Part shown: piece after piece, positions 9,622 to 19,584 of the stretch | Numbering within the stretch: the stretch's first letter is position 1 | How the letters are laid out: each line of letters opens with the position of its first letter | Assembly: GCA_944324635.1 (NCBI GenBank) | Contig: CALUXC010000001.1 | Location: forward strand, 1-64,000 | DNA: 64,000 nt | Reading direction: 5' to 3' | Source: Candidatus Avelusimicrobium intestinipullorum | GTDB lineage: Bacteria; Elusimicrobiota; Elusimicrobia; Elusimicrobiales; Elusimicrobiaceae | Position numbers and translations under genes: made by a program | The notes under the pieces: model-generated | The model's database searches: none | Told to the model about the DNA's origin: nothing | The model's input: the letters and a program-made list of their open reading frames with translations, nothing else

Positions 9622-10688
9622 TTGCTTTTCCTATCCGTGTTATGCACCAGGGATCCCCAGTGATATTCTTCCGATGTAAGAAGTTCCCCATTTTCGGCAT
9701 ATACGCGGCGAGGCCCTTCCAATACGCCTTCTGCATAGAATTCTTCCAAACGAACTTTTCCGGAAGCAAAATATCCTATGCGTTCCCCGTCTAAACGACC
9801 GTGGTTGTAGTTTTCGCGGTACCACAATTCCCCGGAGGGAAAGAATAACAATCTCTCACCATGGAGTTTGCCATCTACAAAGGTTTCTTCGCTTTCTTTA
9901 CTGCCGCTCGGGTAGAAAGAAATGCGCGGCCCTATTAAGTGCCCGCGTTTATAGTTTTCTTTTTGGAGTAAGGTGCCGTCCTGACGGGTGACAGTTCTTT
10001 CTCCTTCCAAATAGGAATTTTTATAGGTGCAATGTGCGGAAATGAGTTCGTTTTTGGTGGGTGTATAATATTCCGCCGGGCCTTGCAACACGCTGTCTAC
10101 ATATTCTTCGCGCGAGATAAGCGTGCCGCTTTCGTTATAGCGCAGCAACGTGCCGTTTAATTTGTTGTTTTTATAATGGGCCTCCGTTTTAACGAGGCCG
10201 TTTTCGTTAAATTCTTTTACTTCCCCGTCGGGAATAGTGCCCAAAATTTCCAGCGTGGCCCCGTTGGAAGAAAGGGTTTCTTCGGCCACTTCTTTGCCGT
10301 TAATATAGAACGAGTTTGTGTTTTTGGTGCTTTTTAATACGGTGCCCGGATAAGTGCGAATGGCTTTTTCTTTTTTGGTTTGGGGCGTTTGGGCATTTTC
10401 CGCGGTGCGTTCCGTGATGCTTACCAAGTGTCCGTTTTCATATTGTTCACTATAGGTAACGGTATTATCTGCCAAGTTGATAACTTCAAATTTTCCGTTT
10501 AACTTGCCGCTTTGCAAATGCTTAATGGTGGCGGAAGATACGCTCAGTTCCGTTATCTCGCCGTCGGGCAGTTCGCCGGTGGTGTTGACGATGTTTTGTT
10601 CTTTGTCCAAAAATTCTTTGGCCAAAGGAATGGCTCGGTAATAGGTCCGCCCGGAAGGGGTGGAAATGCAGATAAATTTTTCTTTCAT
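9618..10688 (-). CDS. MORN_2 / YwqK-like repeat protein
   Basis: 356 aa made mostly of 20-24-residue repeats of the form G-x-L-x-G-x5-Y-x3-G-x-L-x6-Y-x-N-G, about ten copies, typical of MORN_2/YwqK 'antitoxin-like' repeats. The fold is a beta-hairpin ladder. No signal peptide, so probably cytoplasmic. SD GGGAGCG before ATG 10688. First gene of the operon with ispE and spoVG; nothing in the sequence gives a specific function. The N-terminus (about 1-60) resembles a short beta domain I do not recognise. Confidence 0.75.
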   Translation of the reverse strand: MKEKFICISTPSGRTYYRAIPLAKEFLDKEQNIVNTTGELPDGEITELSVSSATIKHLQSGKLNGKFEVINLADNTVTYSEQYENGHLVSITERTAENAQTPQTKKEKAIRTYPGTVLKSTKNTNSFYINGKEVAEETLSSNGATLEILGTIPDGEVKEFNENGLVKTEAHYKNNKLNGTLLRYNESGTLISREEYVDSVLQGPAEYYTPTKNELISAHCTYKNSYLEGERTVTRQDGTLLQKENYKRGHLIGPRISFYPSGSKESEETFVDGKLHGERLLFFPSGELWYRENYNHGRLDGERIGYFASGKVRLEEFYAEGVLEGPRRVYAENGELLTSEEYHWGSLVHNTDRKSK

Positions 10689-10884
10689 GGAACGCTCCCG
10701 TGTTTGAAGTCATTTTACAATACTTTGCAGGAGGCGTGTGGAAGAATGTCTGCGTACAATGACTCTCAGAAGAGGCCCCCTTCTTGAAATGAAAAGGTTT
10801 TTTCGTATAATAATACATGGATGTTTCTGGAAAAATGACTGCTTCTTTAGTCGGGGCTTACCAGAAATTTTTACAGAGGAGGGA

Positions 10885-12317
10885 ATGAAGTGTTGTAAAA
10901 AAGCCTTCACTCTTACGGAATTATTGGTAGTGGTGATTGTGATAGGGGTTTTATCTGCCGTGGTGCTGCCAAAATTCAGTAAGGTGATAGAAACACGCAA
11001 AACGACCGAAGCTGAAGAGTTGATGGCGGCGGTTCGTACCGAGCAGGAAAACGTTGTGCGCTGGACCAAAAGTATTTAACCAGTTTGTCCGATATTAAAG
11101 AAATTCTTCCTGCGTCTAACACTAAAAACTTCGCTTATAAAACAACGGCTACCGGTATAGAGGCGCAAAGCAAAGGCAAGTTTGCCTATACGCTTAAGAT
11201 GCCTTCTTACCAGGACGGTCGTTTGTGTTGCGAAAATGAAGAAGAATGCCTAAAGCTGAATAAAGATTATCCGCTTTGCAGTGATTTGATTGCTCGGGCG
11301 GACTATCAAAGCGGCAGCGAATGCGCGGGCGAACCGCCCGTCATTGCCTGCAGCGGGGAAGCTACCCGCCAGTGCGGCTGCCAAAACAAAGGCACTCAGT
11401 CCCGCACTTGCGATACGACCACCGGCACCTGGAGTGCCTGGGGGGCTTGCAGCGTGTCCGATGCCTGCGAATGTACGGCTACCAAGCCGGATGCCAGCCG
11501 CACCTGCAACGGCTGCGGCACGCAGACCCGCTCCGTATCCTGTGATACGACGACGGGTAACTGGAGTACCGGCTCTTGGGGATCTTGCAGTAAAACCGTT
11601 TCGGAATGTTCCGGTTCCGACGATGATGACGGCAAGGACGACATTTGCAATGTAGATCTTTCCCGCTATGAACTGCGGTGGGAGTATTGCTGCTCTCGTT
11701 CCTCTTATACCGACAGTCGTTGTTATCGGAAATGTTCTTCTTCCAGCACCACGCCCAATTTTGGCGGCGGCAGTGCCACCTATAAATGGGTTGGTATGGG
11801 CACCTCTTGCTCTACCGGCGGCGGTGGATTTGCCAACGCTATTTCCTGTATTGGTATGACGTGTAATTCCAACACGGCAGGCCAGACTTGCTGCAGCGGC
11901 GGCAAACTGCAAAAATGCAGTAAATTATCTCCGGGCGGCGGCGGTTCTACCACCACGACGGAAACTTATTACTGCGCTATTTATGAAAACTGCTCCACTA
12001 GCTGCGACGGATATCATAAAGGTTCTTCCAGCTCCTCCGGCGGTTCTAGCGGTGGTTCCAGCGGCGGCGGATTATTCCCCGGCGGTGGTTCTTCCGGCGG
12101 CTCTAGCGGAGGTTCTACGGGCGGTTCTACCGGTGGAAGTTCTGGCGGCGGTTGGTTGCCCGGCGGTGGTTCTTCCGGCGGCTCGTCCGGCGGTATTAAT
12201 CGCCCCGGCAGCGGCGGTTCTACCGGCGGTGGCGGAATTACGATTACGCCTCCCGGCGGTGGCGGTGGATTTGGCGGAGTCGGAGGTTCCGGCGGTGGTT
12301 TTGGAGGCCGCTTCTAA
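10885..12317 (+). pseudogene. Frameshifted pilin-like protein with thrombospondin-like Cys repeats and Gly/Ser tail
   Basis: First part 10885-11079: MKCCKKAFTLTELLVVVIVI and a pilin helix, SD GAGGAGG. It ends at TAA 11077. The rest is open in another frame to 12317. Reading the second frame from 11052 gives RCALDQKYLTSLSDIKE, the normal continuation of this pilin family, so one base is missing, most simply an A in the AAAA at 11048-11051. Restored length about 477 aa: pilin stalk, then two modules with CDTTTGTWSAWGACS / CDTTTGNWSTGSWGSCS resembling thrombospondin type 1 repeats, more Cys-rich segments, and a GGSSGG-repeat tail. It could be a true pseudogene, a phase-variable adhesin pilin, or a sequencing error. 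Confidence 0.75.
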
Positions 12318-12335
12318 CCGACAACAATTCAAAAA

Positions 12336-12365
12336 AGAGGGGGCCTTCGGGGCCTCCTCTTTTTA
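12336..12365 (+). terminator. Rho-independent terminator
   Basis: AGAGG / CCTCT outer stem and GGCC/GGCC inner stem with a TTCG loop, then TTTTT. It ends the pilin-TSP gene. Confidence 0.75.
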
Positions 12366-12491
12366 TGTTTTTGACAATCAAAAAGGTTCTTTTGCCTTCG
12401 CTGAATCTTGACAAGTGGGCTTTTGTCTGGTAGCCTTAGATTATAGTATACTCTATGATATAAGATTTCCATTTAATAGAGAGGGGTTAAA

Positions 12492-12812
12492 ATGAGCGAA
12501 GTAATTTTGAACGATACTAATTTTGAACAAGAAGTATTGCAGCATCAAGGTCCGGTAATGGTGGACTTTTGGGCTACGTGGTGCGGTCCGTGCAGAATGT
12601 TGGCCCCCGTGGTGGAAGAAATTGCCAAAGAATATGCGGGGAAAGTGAAGGTCTGCAAATTGAACGTGGACGAAGGACCCGATACCAGCTCCAAATTCCG
12701 CATTACTTCCATTCCCACGCTGATTTTCTTTAAGGACGGCAAAGTGGTTGCCCAAACGGTGGGATTGCAATCCAAGGCGGCTTTGCAGGAAAAACTCAAC
12801 GCCTTGTTATAA
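12492..12812 (+). CDS. trxA: Thioredoxin
   Basis: 106 aa, full-length classical thioredoxin. Active site WCGPC at residues 30-34, cis-Pro in the SIPTLIFF segment, no signal peptide, so cytoplasmic disulfide reductase. SD GAGAGGGG before ATG 12492. It is followed 15 bases later by a secreted thioredoxin-fold gene, probably in one operon. Confidence 0.95.
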   Translation: MSEVILNDTNFEQEVLQHQGPVMVDFWATWCGPCRMLAPVVEEIAKEYAGKVKVCKLNVDEGPDTSSKFRITSIPTLIFFKDGKVVAQTVGLQSKAALQEKLNALL

Positions 12813-12827
12813 AAAGAAGGTGTTTTT

Positions 12828-13268
12828 ATGAAAAAACTCGTGCTGACGGTATTGGCCGCGGCGGGCGTATTCTTTTCCGCCCAGGCGGTCCTTGCCCAAC
12901 AACAGGCAGCTGCACTGCCCGTGCTGACTAGCAAGGCGTATGCGTCCATGAAAAAAGACGACGTATATGTGGTGATGTTCTCGGCCGCTTATTGCGGGCC
13001 GTGCCGCGTTGCCAAGAAAGAGCTTTTTCCGGCGTTGATTGAAAAATACCGGCAGGACGCCAATGTGCACTTCTTTATGCTGGACGTGGAGAAAGACGTC
13101 CCCGCCGCAGACGGCACCTATTTGAAAGACAAATGGGGGGTAGAAGGCTTGCCCACTTTTGCCGTGGTATATAACGACACGGTCATGTACGCCGCCCGCG
13201 GCTATTCCGCGAAAACGGCTCCCGGTATTCGCCAAAATATTGAAAACAAAGTAAACGCTTTGAAATAG
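12828..13268 (+). CDS. Exported thioredoxin-fold protein
   Basis: 146 aa. Signal peptide MKKLVLTVLAAAGVFFSAQA with a likely cut after VLAQ or QAVLA. Then a thioredoxin fold with YCGPCRVAKKE (CGPC motif) and GLPTFAV for the cis-Pro. A periplasmic thiol oxidoreductase is inferred, reductive by the CGPC type, with no obvious DsbD partner here. SD AGAAGGTG. Cotranscription with trxA is likely. Confidence 0.85.
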   Translation: MKKLVLTVLAAAGVFFSAQAVLAQQQAAALPVLTSKAYASMKKDDVYVVMFSAAYCGPCRVAKKELFPALIEKYRQDANVHFFMLDVEKDVPAADGTYLKDKWGVEGLPTFAVVYNDTVMYAARGYSAKTAPGIRQNIENKVNALK

Positions 13269-13298
13269 CCGTTTATCCGCTCTGCGCCGAAAGGCGCG

Positions 13299-13328
13299 GG
13301 GCGGAAATTCTTTTATCCCGCCCTTTTT
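13299..13328 (+). terminator. Terminator-like hairpin directly before polA
   Basis: GGGCGG (13299-13304) / CCGCCC (13318-13323) with a 13-nt loop and T5, ending four bases before the polA ATG. A smaller GCGCC-GAAA-GGCGC hairpin is at 13286-13299. polA has no SD, so this hairpin may both end the thioredoxin operon and set polA expression. Confidence 0.65.
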
Positions 13329-13332
13329 CCCT

Positions 13333-15909
13333 ATGACAAACTTTTCACCTCAATTCTTTTTGATTGACGCTCACGGTTTTCTTCACCGCAACTATCATGC
13401 CTTGCCCAAGCTGTCCACTTCCAGTGGGCAGGAAGTCGGCGCGCTGTACGGTTTTGCCCGTTGGCTGATTAAAATGCTGCGGGAGCAAAACCCCGCGTAT
13501 GTGGCGGTGTGTTTTGATTCTCCGGGAGGTTGTGCACGGCGCAAGGCGTTGCTTCCTTCCTATAAAGGAAACCGCAAAAAGCCGGACGACGCCTTGGTCA
13601 GCCAATTGAATTTGGCCCGGGAACTGGTGGATAAACTGGGGTTGCGGGTAGTGGCTCAAAACGGGATTGAGGCCGACGATTTAATGGCTTTTTTGGCGCT
13701 TAGTGCCGCCAAGGAAGACGTTTCCAGCGTGCTGGTAACGTCGGACAAAGACGTGTACCAATTTTTAAGCGACAAAATTCACATCTGGCCTTCCGGCGGG
13801 AAGGACGGATTTAAGGGCCCCGAGGCCGCCAAAGAAAAATTTGGGGTGGACGTGCCCTTTTTGCCGGATTATTTTTCCATCGTGGGGGACGCGGCCGATA
13901 ATATTCCCGGCGTCAAAGGCGTGGGTCCCAAAAGCGCGGTAGATTTGATAGAAAAATTCGGGCACCTGGAAGACATTATCCGCGCCGCCCAAAACGACAA
14001 CCCGGACCTCAAGCCTGCGCTGGCTAAAAAAATTCTTACCCACGAAGGCGAAGCCTTACTTTCCAAACAGTTGGTGGTATTGGACCCCAATTTGAATATG
14101 CCTTTTTCGCTGCAGGATTATGCCGTGCACACGCCGGACCCGCAGCAACTGTCCGATTTATTTGCCCGGTACGAGTTTAAGAATTTATTGGATTTTGCCC
14201 AATCGCCCCGCCGCACGGTGGCGCAGGTGCCGGCGCCCGAGAAAAAAGAACTTACCCTTTCGCAGGCCTTGGCCCGTGCGGAACAGAACGGGAAAGTGTT
14301 CCTGCACGCGCAGGAAGAACTGCTGGTGCTGGGCTTAAACGAGGCCGAGGCCGCCGTGGTGCCGGTGGCCCAGGTGGAACCGTGGGAAATGGACGCACTT
14401 AAAAAATTGGTGCAAAACGATGCGGTGGAAAAAATCGGGTACGATTTGAAGCTCACCCTGCGCGAGTTGGACTTAAATGTGCAGGGGCAGTTTATTTCTT
14501 GTTTTGACGGCCGCTTGGCGCGCTATTTATTAAATCCGTCCGGCGATTTGAGCTTTTCGGGCGCTTGTTTGGAATATTTTTCAGCCACCGTCAGCGAAGA
14601 AGACCCCCGCGAACTGATGTGGGAGTACAACCGTTTTATTTGGAACATGCGCACGCGGCTGACCCAACAGCTTAAAGACAGCGGCCAGTACGACTTATTC
14701 CGCACGCTGGAACTGCCTTTAATGATGGTTTTGTCCGACATGGAGTTTGCGGGTTTTCGCGTAGATCCCGGCTGGCTGGAAAGCTTTAAGGCCTTGCTGG
14801 AGCAGGATATCGCCCGCCTGCAAAAAGACATTGATGCGCGTGCGGGCTATGCCGTGAATATCAATTCTCCCAAACAGTTGGGCGTTTTGCTGTTTGAAGA
14901 AATGAAAATTCCGCCCGTCAAAAAAACCAAAACGGGCTACTCTACGGACGAAGAAGTATTGGCGCAAATCGCCCAAACGCACCCCGTGGCTCAGGCTATT
15001 TTGGAATATCGCTCCAACAGCAAACTTAAATCTACTTATGTAGACAATCTGCTTTTGATGGCGGACGAAAACGATAAGGTGCATTCTTATCTGGACCAGA
15101 CCGGCACCGTGACGGGCCGCTTGTCCAGCTCCAGCCCCAATTTGCAGAATATTCCCGTCCGCACCGAAAAAGGCCGTCTGCTGCGCAAAGCTTTTTGCGC
15201 GGCCCCCGGCAATGTGCTGTTGAGCGTGGACTATTCCCAAATTGATTTGCGGGTGCTGGCTCACGAAAGCCAGGACCCCGTGCTTATGCAGTCTTTTTGG
15301 GACGGGGGGGACATTCACACCCAAACCGCCGCCCAGATTTTTGGCGTCATGCCGCTGATGGTGACGGACCAGATGCGCTCTAGTGCAAAAGCAATTAATT
15401 TTGGTATTATTTATGGACAGGGCCCCATGGGCCTTTCCCAGTCGCTTGGCATTTCCATGCGCGAAGCAAAAGAATACATAGACAATTATTTCAAGAATTA
15501 CCGCGTCGTTCGGGAATGGATAGATCAAAATATCGCCGCCGCCCGCCAAAACGGTTACGTAAAAACCATGTTGGGCCATGTGCGGTATCTGCCCGAGTTT
15601 AATATGGGCGTGGGTTCCATGACTTCTTTTGCACAGCGTGCGGCCATTAACACCATTGTACAGGGCGGTTCGGCCGATATTATTAAGAAAGCGATGATTG
15701 ACGTATTTACGGCCTATCGCTCCACCCCCGTACAAATGACCATGCAAGTGCACGACGAATTGATTTTTGAATTGCCGCAGGACCGCTTGGGCGAAACGGC
15801 CGCCCGCATCAAGGAACTTATGCAAAATGCCGTGCGCCTGCGGGTGCCGCTTTTGGCCAGCGCAAAAGCCGGCAAAAACTGGTATGAGCTGGAAAAACTG
15901 CCTTTATGA
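13333..15909 (+). CDS. polA: DNA polymerase I
   Basis: 858 aa. N-terminal 5'-3' exonuclease/FEN domain (about 1-300: LIDAHGFLHRNYHAL, NGIEADDLMA, TSDKDVYQF, GDAADNIPGVKGVGPKSA). The middle 3'-5' exonuclease domain lacks the DxE motif (KVFLHAQEELLVLG replaces it), so it is proofreading-dead. The C-terminal polymerase has motif A DYSQIDLRVLAH, motif B KAINFGIIYGQGPMGLSQ and motif C QVHDELIFEL. In motif A the usual Glu after Ile (steric gate) is Asp638. Its stop overlaps the coaE start by ATGA. Confidence 0.95.
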   Translation: MTNFSPQFFLIDAHGFLHRNYHALPKLSTSSGQEVGALYGFARWLIKMLREQNPAYVAVCFDSPGGCARRKALLPSYKGNRKKPDDALVSQLNLARELVDKLGLRVVAQNGIEADDLMAFLALSAAKEDVSSVLVTSDKDVYQFLSDKIHIWPSGGKDGFKGPEAAKEKFGVDVPFLPDYFSIVGDAADNIPGVKGVGPKSAVDLIEKFGHLEDIIRAAQNDNPDLKPALAKKILTHEGEALLSKQLVVLDPNLNMPFSLQDYAVHTPDPQQLSDLFARYEFKNLLDFAQSPRRTVAQVPAPEKKELTLSQALARAEQNGKVFLHAQEELLVLGLNEAEAAVVPVAQVEPWEMDALKKLVQNDAVEKIGYDLKLTLRELDLNVQGQFISCFDGRLARYLLNPSGDLSFSGACLEYFSATVSEEDPRELMWEYNRFIWNMRTRLTQQLKDSGQYDLFRTLELPLMMVLSDMEFAGFRVDPGWLESFKALLEQDIARLQKDIDARAGYAVNINSPKQLGVLLFEEMKIPPVKKTKTGYSTDEEVLAQIAQTHPVAQAILEYRSNSKLKSTYVDNLLLMADENDKVHSYLDQTGTVTGRLSSSSPNLQNIPVRTEKGRLLRKAFCAAPGNVLLSVDYSQIDLRVLAHESQDPVLMQSFWDGGDIHTQTAAQIFGVMPLMVTDQMRSSAKAINFGIIYGQGPMGLSQSLGISMREAKEYIDNYFKNYRVVREWIDQNIAAARQNGYVKTMLGHVRYLPEFNMGVGSMTSFAQRAAINTIVQGGSADIIKKAMIDVFTAYRSTPVQMTMQVHDELIFELPQDRLGETAARIKELMQNAVRLRVPLLASAKAGKNWYELEKLPL

Positions 15910-16496
15910 TTCTACGCACGAAAGATAAGCTGGTTATCGGCCTTACCGGCAGTATTTTAAGCGGCAAGAGCACGGCCTTGGCCTTTTTTGCCCGCAACGG
16001 TGCTTTCACCGTTTCGGCCGATGAACTGGTGCGTGATTTGTATCGGACGGCTCCGGTGCAAAAAAAACTGACGGCCTGGTTCGGCTCGTATGAACCGGCG
16101 GTTGTGGCGGGGCAGGTGTTTAGGCAGCCTCAAGCCCGCATCAAACTGGAAAAATACCTCCACCCGAAAGTGCTTGCGTTGGCGGCGGAACAGATTAAAA
16201 AATCTCCCCAAAAAATAGCCGTGTTTGAAGTGCCGCTTTTGTTTGAAGCGGGGTGGGATAAACTGACCGATTTGAATATTGTTGTCCTGGGGGACCCGCG
16301 CATGCTGCGCGCGCGTCTAAAAGCCCGCGGCCTTACGCTGGCCGAATACAAACGGCGTTTGGCCGGGCAAATGCCCGAGAAAGAAAAAGTGCGCCGGGCC
16401 GACATTATCCTTTCCACTCGGGAAGGAAAAGAAGCTTTGGGGTTAAAAGTAGAACGCCTTTGCCGGGCGTTTGAATCTATTTACGGAGTAAAGTAA
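15906..16496 (+). CDS. coaE: Dephospho-CoA kinase
   Basis: 196 aa. Last step of CoA synthesis. P-loop GLTGSILSGKST (usual GLTGGIGSGKS), SADELVRDLY for the Asp-containing substrate site, HPKVLALA, EVPLLFEAGWDKL and RLAGQMPEKEK. ATG overlaps the polA stop, so polA-coaE-rho form one transcript. The altered P-loop glycines are unusual but keep GxxxSGKS. Confidence 0.92.
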   Translation: MILRTKDKLVIGLTGSILSGKSTALAFFARNGAFTVSADELVRDLYRTAPVQKKLTAWFGSYEPAVVAGQVFRQPQARIKLEKYLHPKVLALAAEQIKKSPQKIAVFEVPLLFEAGWDKLTDLNIVVLGDPRMLRARLKARGLTLAEYKRRLAGQMPEKEKVRRADIILSTREGKEALGLKVERLCRAFESIYGVK

Positions 16497-16505
16497 GGAG
16501 TTACA

Positions 16506-17939
16506 ATGGAAGAAATCATCCCGCAGGAAAAAACCGCAAAACCTGCCAAAGAAACCAAACCGGCCAAACCGGCCGCCGCGGAAGAGGCCAAAACCCAGCG
16601 CCCTGCCCGCATTGTGCGTCCCGCACCCAAAAGTGTGCCCGGTGCTCAGCTGGCGCCCCGCCAGCCCAACGGCGCCAAACCGATGGACGCCCGTGCCCTC
16701 AACAAATTGAGCATGCCGGAGCTGACGAAACTGGCCGTCAATTACAATTTGGAAGATATTTCCGGCCTGCGCAAGCAGGAACTTATCGGCCGCATTATTG
16801 CCGTGCAAGCCAAGCAAAACGGCTCGGTGTACGGCGGCGGCGTATTGGAAATTCTGCCCGACGGTTTTGGCTTTCTTCGCTCGGAAGAGAACAACTACCT
16901 CGCCGGGGCGGAAGATATTTACGTTTCTCCTTCTCAAATCAAGCGTTTTGGCTTGCGCAAAGGCGACACGATTGAAGGCTTAATCCGCCCGCCTAAAGAC
17001 AACGAACGCTTCTTTGCCATGCTGCAGGTGCAAAAAGTAAACGGAATGGATTCGGATAAAGTATACAACCGTCCGCTTTTTGAAAACCTCACTCCGCTTC
17101 ACCCCAATGAACGCTTTACGCTGGAAATTGATAAATCTTCGCTTACTCAGCGCGTGATTGATTTGATTGCGCCTATCGGCAAAGGCCAGCGCGCGCTGAT
17201 TGTGGCGCCGCCCAAAAGCGGTAAAACGATGATTTTGCAGGCGATTGCCCGCTCCATTGCGGAAAATTACAAAGACGCCGTACTGATGGTACTGCTGATT
17301 GACGAACGCCCCGAAGAAGTGACCGACATGAGCCGCAGCGTAAAAGGCGAAGTGGTGGCCTCTACGTTTGACGAACCGGCCGACCGCCACGTACAAGTGG
17401 CCGAAATGGTGTTGGAAAAAGCCAAACGCTTGGCCGAACAAGGCAAAGACGTGGTGATTTTGCTGGACTCCATCACCCGCTTGGCCCGTGCCTACAACAC
17501 GGTGGCGCCGTCCTCCGGGCGTGTGCTTACCGGCGGTTTGGAAGCTACTTCGCTGCAGAAACCCAAACGCTTTTTGGGTGCGGCCCGCAATATTGAAGAA
17601 GGCGGTTCTTTGACGATTATCGCCACCGCCATGATTGAAACCGGCAGCCGCATGGACGAAGTGATTTTTGAAGAGTTCAAAGGTACCGGCAACAGCGAAC
17701 TGTGCCTGGACCGCAAACTTTCCGAACGGCGCATTTTCCCGGCGGTGGACATCAACCGCAGCTCCACCCGCAAGGAAAACTTGCTTTTGTCGGAAGACGA
17801 ACTCAACAAAGTCTGGATTATGCGCAAGGTGCTGGCGCCCTTGAGCTCGGTGGACGCTATGACGCTTTTATTGGAAAAGCTCTCTTCCACCAAGTCCAAT
17901 AAAGACTTTTTTAAGCAGATGGAAGTGAACGCCTTCTAG
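16506..17939 (+). CDS. rho: Transcription termination factor Rho
   Basis: 477 aa. An N-terminal Lys/Pro/Ala-rich extension of about 60 residues, then the Rho N-domain ([20 protein letters not shown]), the cold-shock RNA-binding domain ([33 protein letters not shown]) and the RecA-like ATPase: Walker [23 protein letters not shown], Walker [18 protein letters not shown]-loop/R-loop downstream. SD AAGGAG. Third gene after coaE. Confidence 0.96.
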   Translation: MEEIIPQEKTAKPAKETKPAKPAAAEEAKTQRPARIVRPAPKSVPGAQLAPRQPNGAKPMDARALNKLSMPELTKLAVNYNLEDISGLRKQELIGRIIAVQAKQNGSVYGGGVLEILPDGFGFLRSEENNYLAGAEDIYVSPSQIKRFGLRKGDTIEGLIRPPKDNERFFAMLQVQKVNGMDSDKVYNRPLFENLTPLHPNERFTLEIDKSSLTQRVIDLIAPIGKGQRALIVAPPKSGKTMILQAIARSIAENYKDAVLMVLLIDERPEEVTDMSRSVKGEVVASTFDEPADRHVQVAEMVLEKAKRLAEQGKDVVILLDSITRLARAYNTVAPSSGRVLTGGLEATSLQKPKRFLGAARNIEEGGSLTIIATAMIETGSRMDEVIFEEFKGTGNSELCLDRKLSERRIFPAVDINRSSTRKENLLLSEDELNKVWIMRKVLAPLSSVDAMTLLLEKLSSTKSNKDFFKQMEVNAF

Positions 17940-18024
17940 CTTAGGCGGGGGGAAAGAATTTGCTTTCCCAAAACCCGCAATATATGGTAAAATAAATCAT
18001 AAGATTTTTAACAGGAAGATTAAA

Positions 18025-18369
18025 ATGAAAGAGAAAATACACCCTACTTACGAATTCGTAGAAGCCGTCTGCGCGTGCGGTAATAAATTTATGACCCGCT
18101 CCACGGCCAAAACTTTGAAGCTTGACATCTGTGCCGCCTGCCACCCCTTCTTCACCGGCAAACAAAAATTACTGGACACCGAAGGTATGGTGGAAAAATT
18201 CAACAAACGCTTTGCGAAAACCGAAGGCAAAACTTTGGTCCGCAAACCGAAAACCGAAGTAAAAGCCAAGGCCAAGCTCGTCAAGAAACCGGCCGTCGCC
18301 AAAAAAGCGGCCATCAAAAAGCCGGCCAAAAAAGCCGCTGCCAAAAAGACCGAAGCCGAAGCCAAATAG
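18025..18369 (+). CDS. rpmE: Ribosomal protein L31, zinc-binding type with Lys/Ala-rich tail
   Basis: 114 aa. The first 70 residues are a complete L31 with CAC ... CAAC for zinc (C+ form). The remaining 45 residues are a [15 protein letters not shown] basic tail absent from normal L31 (about 70 aa). The tail resembles that on the sigma factor at 6841. SD AGGAAG. It ends before a strong terminator. Confidence 0.93.
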   Translation: MKEKIHPTYEFVEAVCACGNKFMTRSTAKTLKLDICAACHPFFTGKQKLLDTEGMVEKFNKRFAKTEGKTLVRKPKTEVKAKAKLVKKPAVAKKAAIKKPAKKAAAKKTEAEAK

Positions 18370-18384
18370 CAGCCGTTTTACAAA

Positions 18385-18420
18385 AGAGCAGACTGTCCGC
18401 AAGGGGGTCTGCTCTTTTTC
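18385..18420 (+). terminator. Rho-independent terminator after rpmE
   Basis: AGAGCAGAC (18385-18393) / GTCTGCTCT (18407-18415) followed by a T run. Confidence 0.9.
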
Positions 18421-18463
18421 TTTGTAGTTATTTCCCCGGGCAATTTTTGCAGTAAGGATGTTT

Positions 18464-19522
18464 ATGGATACCACCAAATACGTAACCGAATTTAAGCAGT
18501 TGGAAGAAGAACTTTCTTCCGGCAATCTTTCCAGCCAAGACTTGGCCGTGAAAGCCAAACGCCATGCGTTTTTGAAGCCGATTATTGAAAAGGAACAGGA
18601 AATCAACGCCGCCGAAAAAGCCATCGCGGACGACCGCGCCATGATTGAAGCCGGCGAAGATAAAGAACTGGTCAAAATGGCGGCGGAAGAATTGGCCGAA
18701 CTGGAGGCCAAGCTGCCCCAGCTGCAAAAAGAACTGCGCATTTTGGTGATTCCGCCGGATCCGAACGATTCCAAAAACATCTACCTGGAAATCCGCCCCG
18801 GCGCGGGGGGAGACGAGTCCGCCCTGTTTGCGGCGGAACTGCTGCGTGTGTATCAGCATTTTGCCCAAACCAAAGGCTGGACCACCGAAATTTTGGAATA
18901 TACGCCCACCGGTTTGAAAGGCTGCAAATACGTGAGTATGTTTATTAAAGGGGAAGGGGCTTATTCCTGGCTTCGCAACGAAGCGGGCACCCACCGCGTC
19001 CAGCGCGTGCCGGACACGGAAACCGCCGGCCGCGTGCATACTTCTACGGTAACGGTGGCTATTATGCCCGAAGCGGAAGAAATTGATATTGAAATCCGCC
19101 CCGAAGATTTGGAAATGGAAACCTGCCGTTCGGGCGGGGCTGGCGGTCAGAACGTGAACAAAGTGGAAACGGCCGTGCGCATTATCCACAAACCTACGGG
19201 GATTGTGGTGTCCTGCCGTGAAGAACGCCACCAGGGCAAAAACCGCGAAAAAGCCATGGCTATGCTACGTGCCAAACTGTACCAGATTGAAGAAGAAAAA
19301 CGCAACAAAGAAATTTACGATGAACGCAAAGCCCAGGTGGGCACGGGGGACCGGTCCGAAAAAATCCGCACGTACAACTTCCCGCAAAGCCGCGTGACCG
19401 ATCACCGCACCGATAAGTCTTACCATAACTTAATGGAAATTATGGAAGGCAACATAGAGCCTATCCTGGAAGATTTGCGCGCCTACCGCGTGGAACAAAA
19501 GCTTAAAAATCTGCAAATCTAA
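18464..19522 (+). CDS. prfA: Peptide chain release factor 1
   Basis: 352 aa from ATG 18464. An in-frame ATG at 18458 touches the AAGGA SD directly, while 18464 has normal spacing, so I prefer it. GGQ loop in [16 protein letters not shown] (peptidyl-tRNA hydrolysis). Stop-codon recognition tripeptide of RF1 type (P-D-T in [13 protein letters not shown]). It decodes UAA/UAG. Its methyltransferase gene prmC follows after a hairpin. Confidence 0.95.
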   Translation: MDTTKYVTEFKQLEEELSSGNLSSQDLAVKAKRHAFLKPIIEKEQEINAAEKAIADDRAMIEAGEDKELVKMAAEELAELEAKLPQLQKELRILVIPPDPNDSKNIYLEIRPGAGGDESALFAAELLRVYQHFAQTKGWTTEILEYTPTGLKGCKYVSMFIKGEGAYSWLRNEAGTHRVQRVPDTETAGRVHTSTVTVAIMPEAEEIDIEIRPEDLEMETCRSGGAGGQNVNKVETAVRIIHKPTGIVVSCREERHQGKNREKAMAMLRAKLYQIEEEKRNKEIYDERKAQVGTGDRSEKIRTYNFPQSRVTDHRTDKSYHNLMEIMEGNIEPILEDLRAYRVEQKLKNLQI

Positions 19523-19540
19523 CAAGACCTAAAAAAGCGC

Positions 19541-19571
19541 GCCGGACGGCGTTTTGCCGTCCGGCTTTTTT
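19541..19571 (+). terminator. Terminator hairpin between prfA and prmC
   Basis: GCCGGACGGC (19541-19550) / GCCGTCCGGC (19556-19565), GTTTT loop, T6. The prmC start is only 14 bases further, so read-through or a promoter within the hairpin is needed for prmC. Confidence 0.85.
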
Positions 19572-19584
19572 ACAAGGAGCCGCC

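Noticed and set aside
11044..11054. Programmed -1 frameshift in the pilin-TSP gene
   Set aside because: The direction fits, but GGAAAAC is not an X-XXY-YYZ slippery heptamer and I see no strong downstream hairpin; one missing A is simpler.
12010..12300. Repetitive GGCGGTTCT-type sequence, possible CRISPR or minisatellite
   Set aside because: It is in-frame Gly/Ser low-complexity coding sequence of the pilin-TSP gene, with no spacers.
15304..15310. Seven-G run in polA as a contingency tract
   Set aside because: The frame is intact, the run encodes a normal Gly-Gly segment, and polA is essential; phase variation is unlikely.
17960..17993. Promoter for rpmE from TTGCTT and TAAAAT
   Set aside because: Spacing of 22 bases is too long for a standard promoter.
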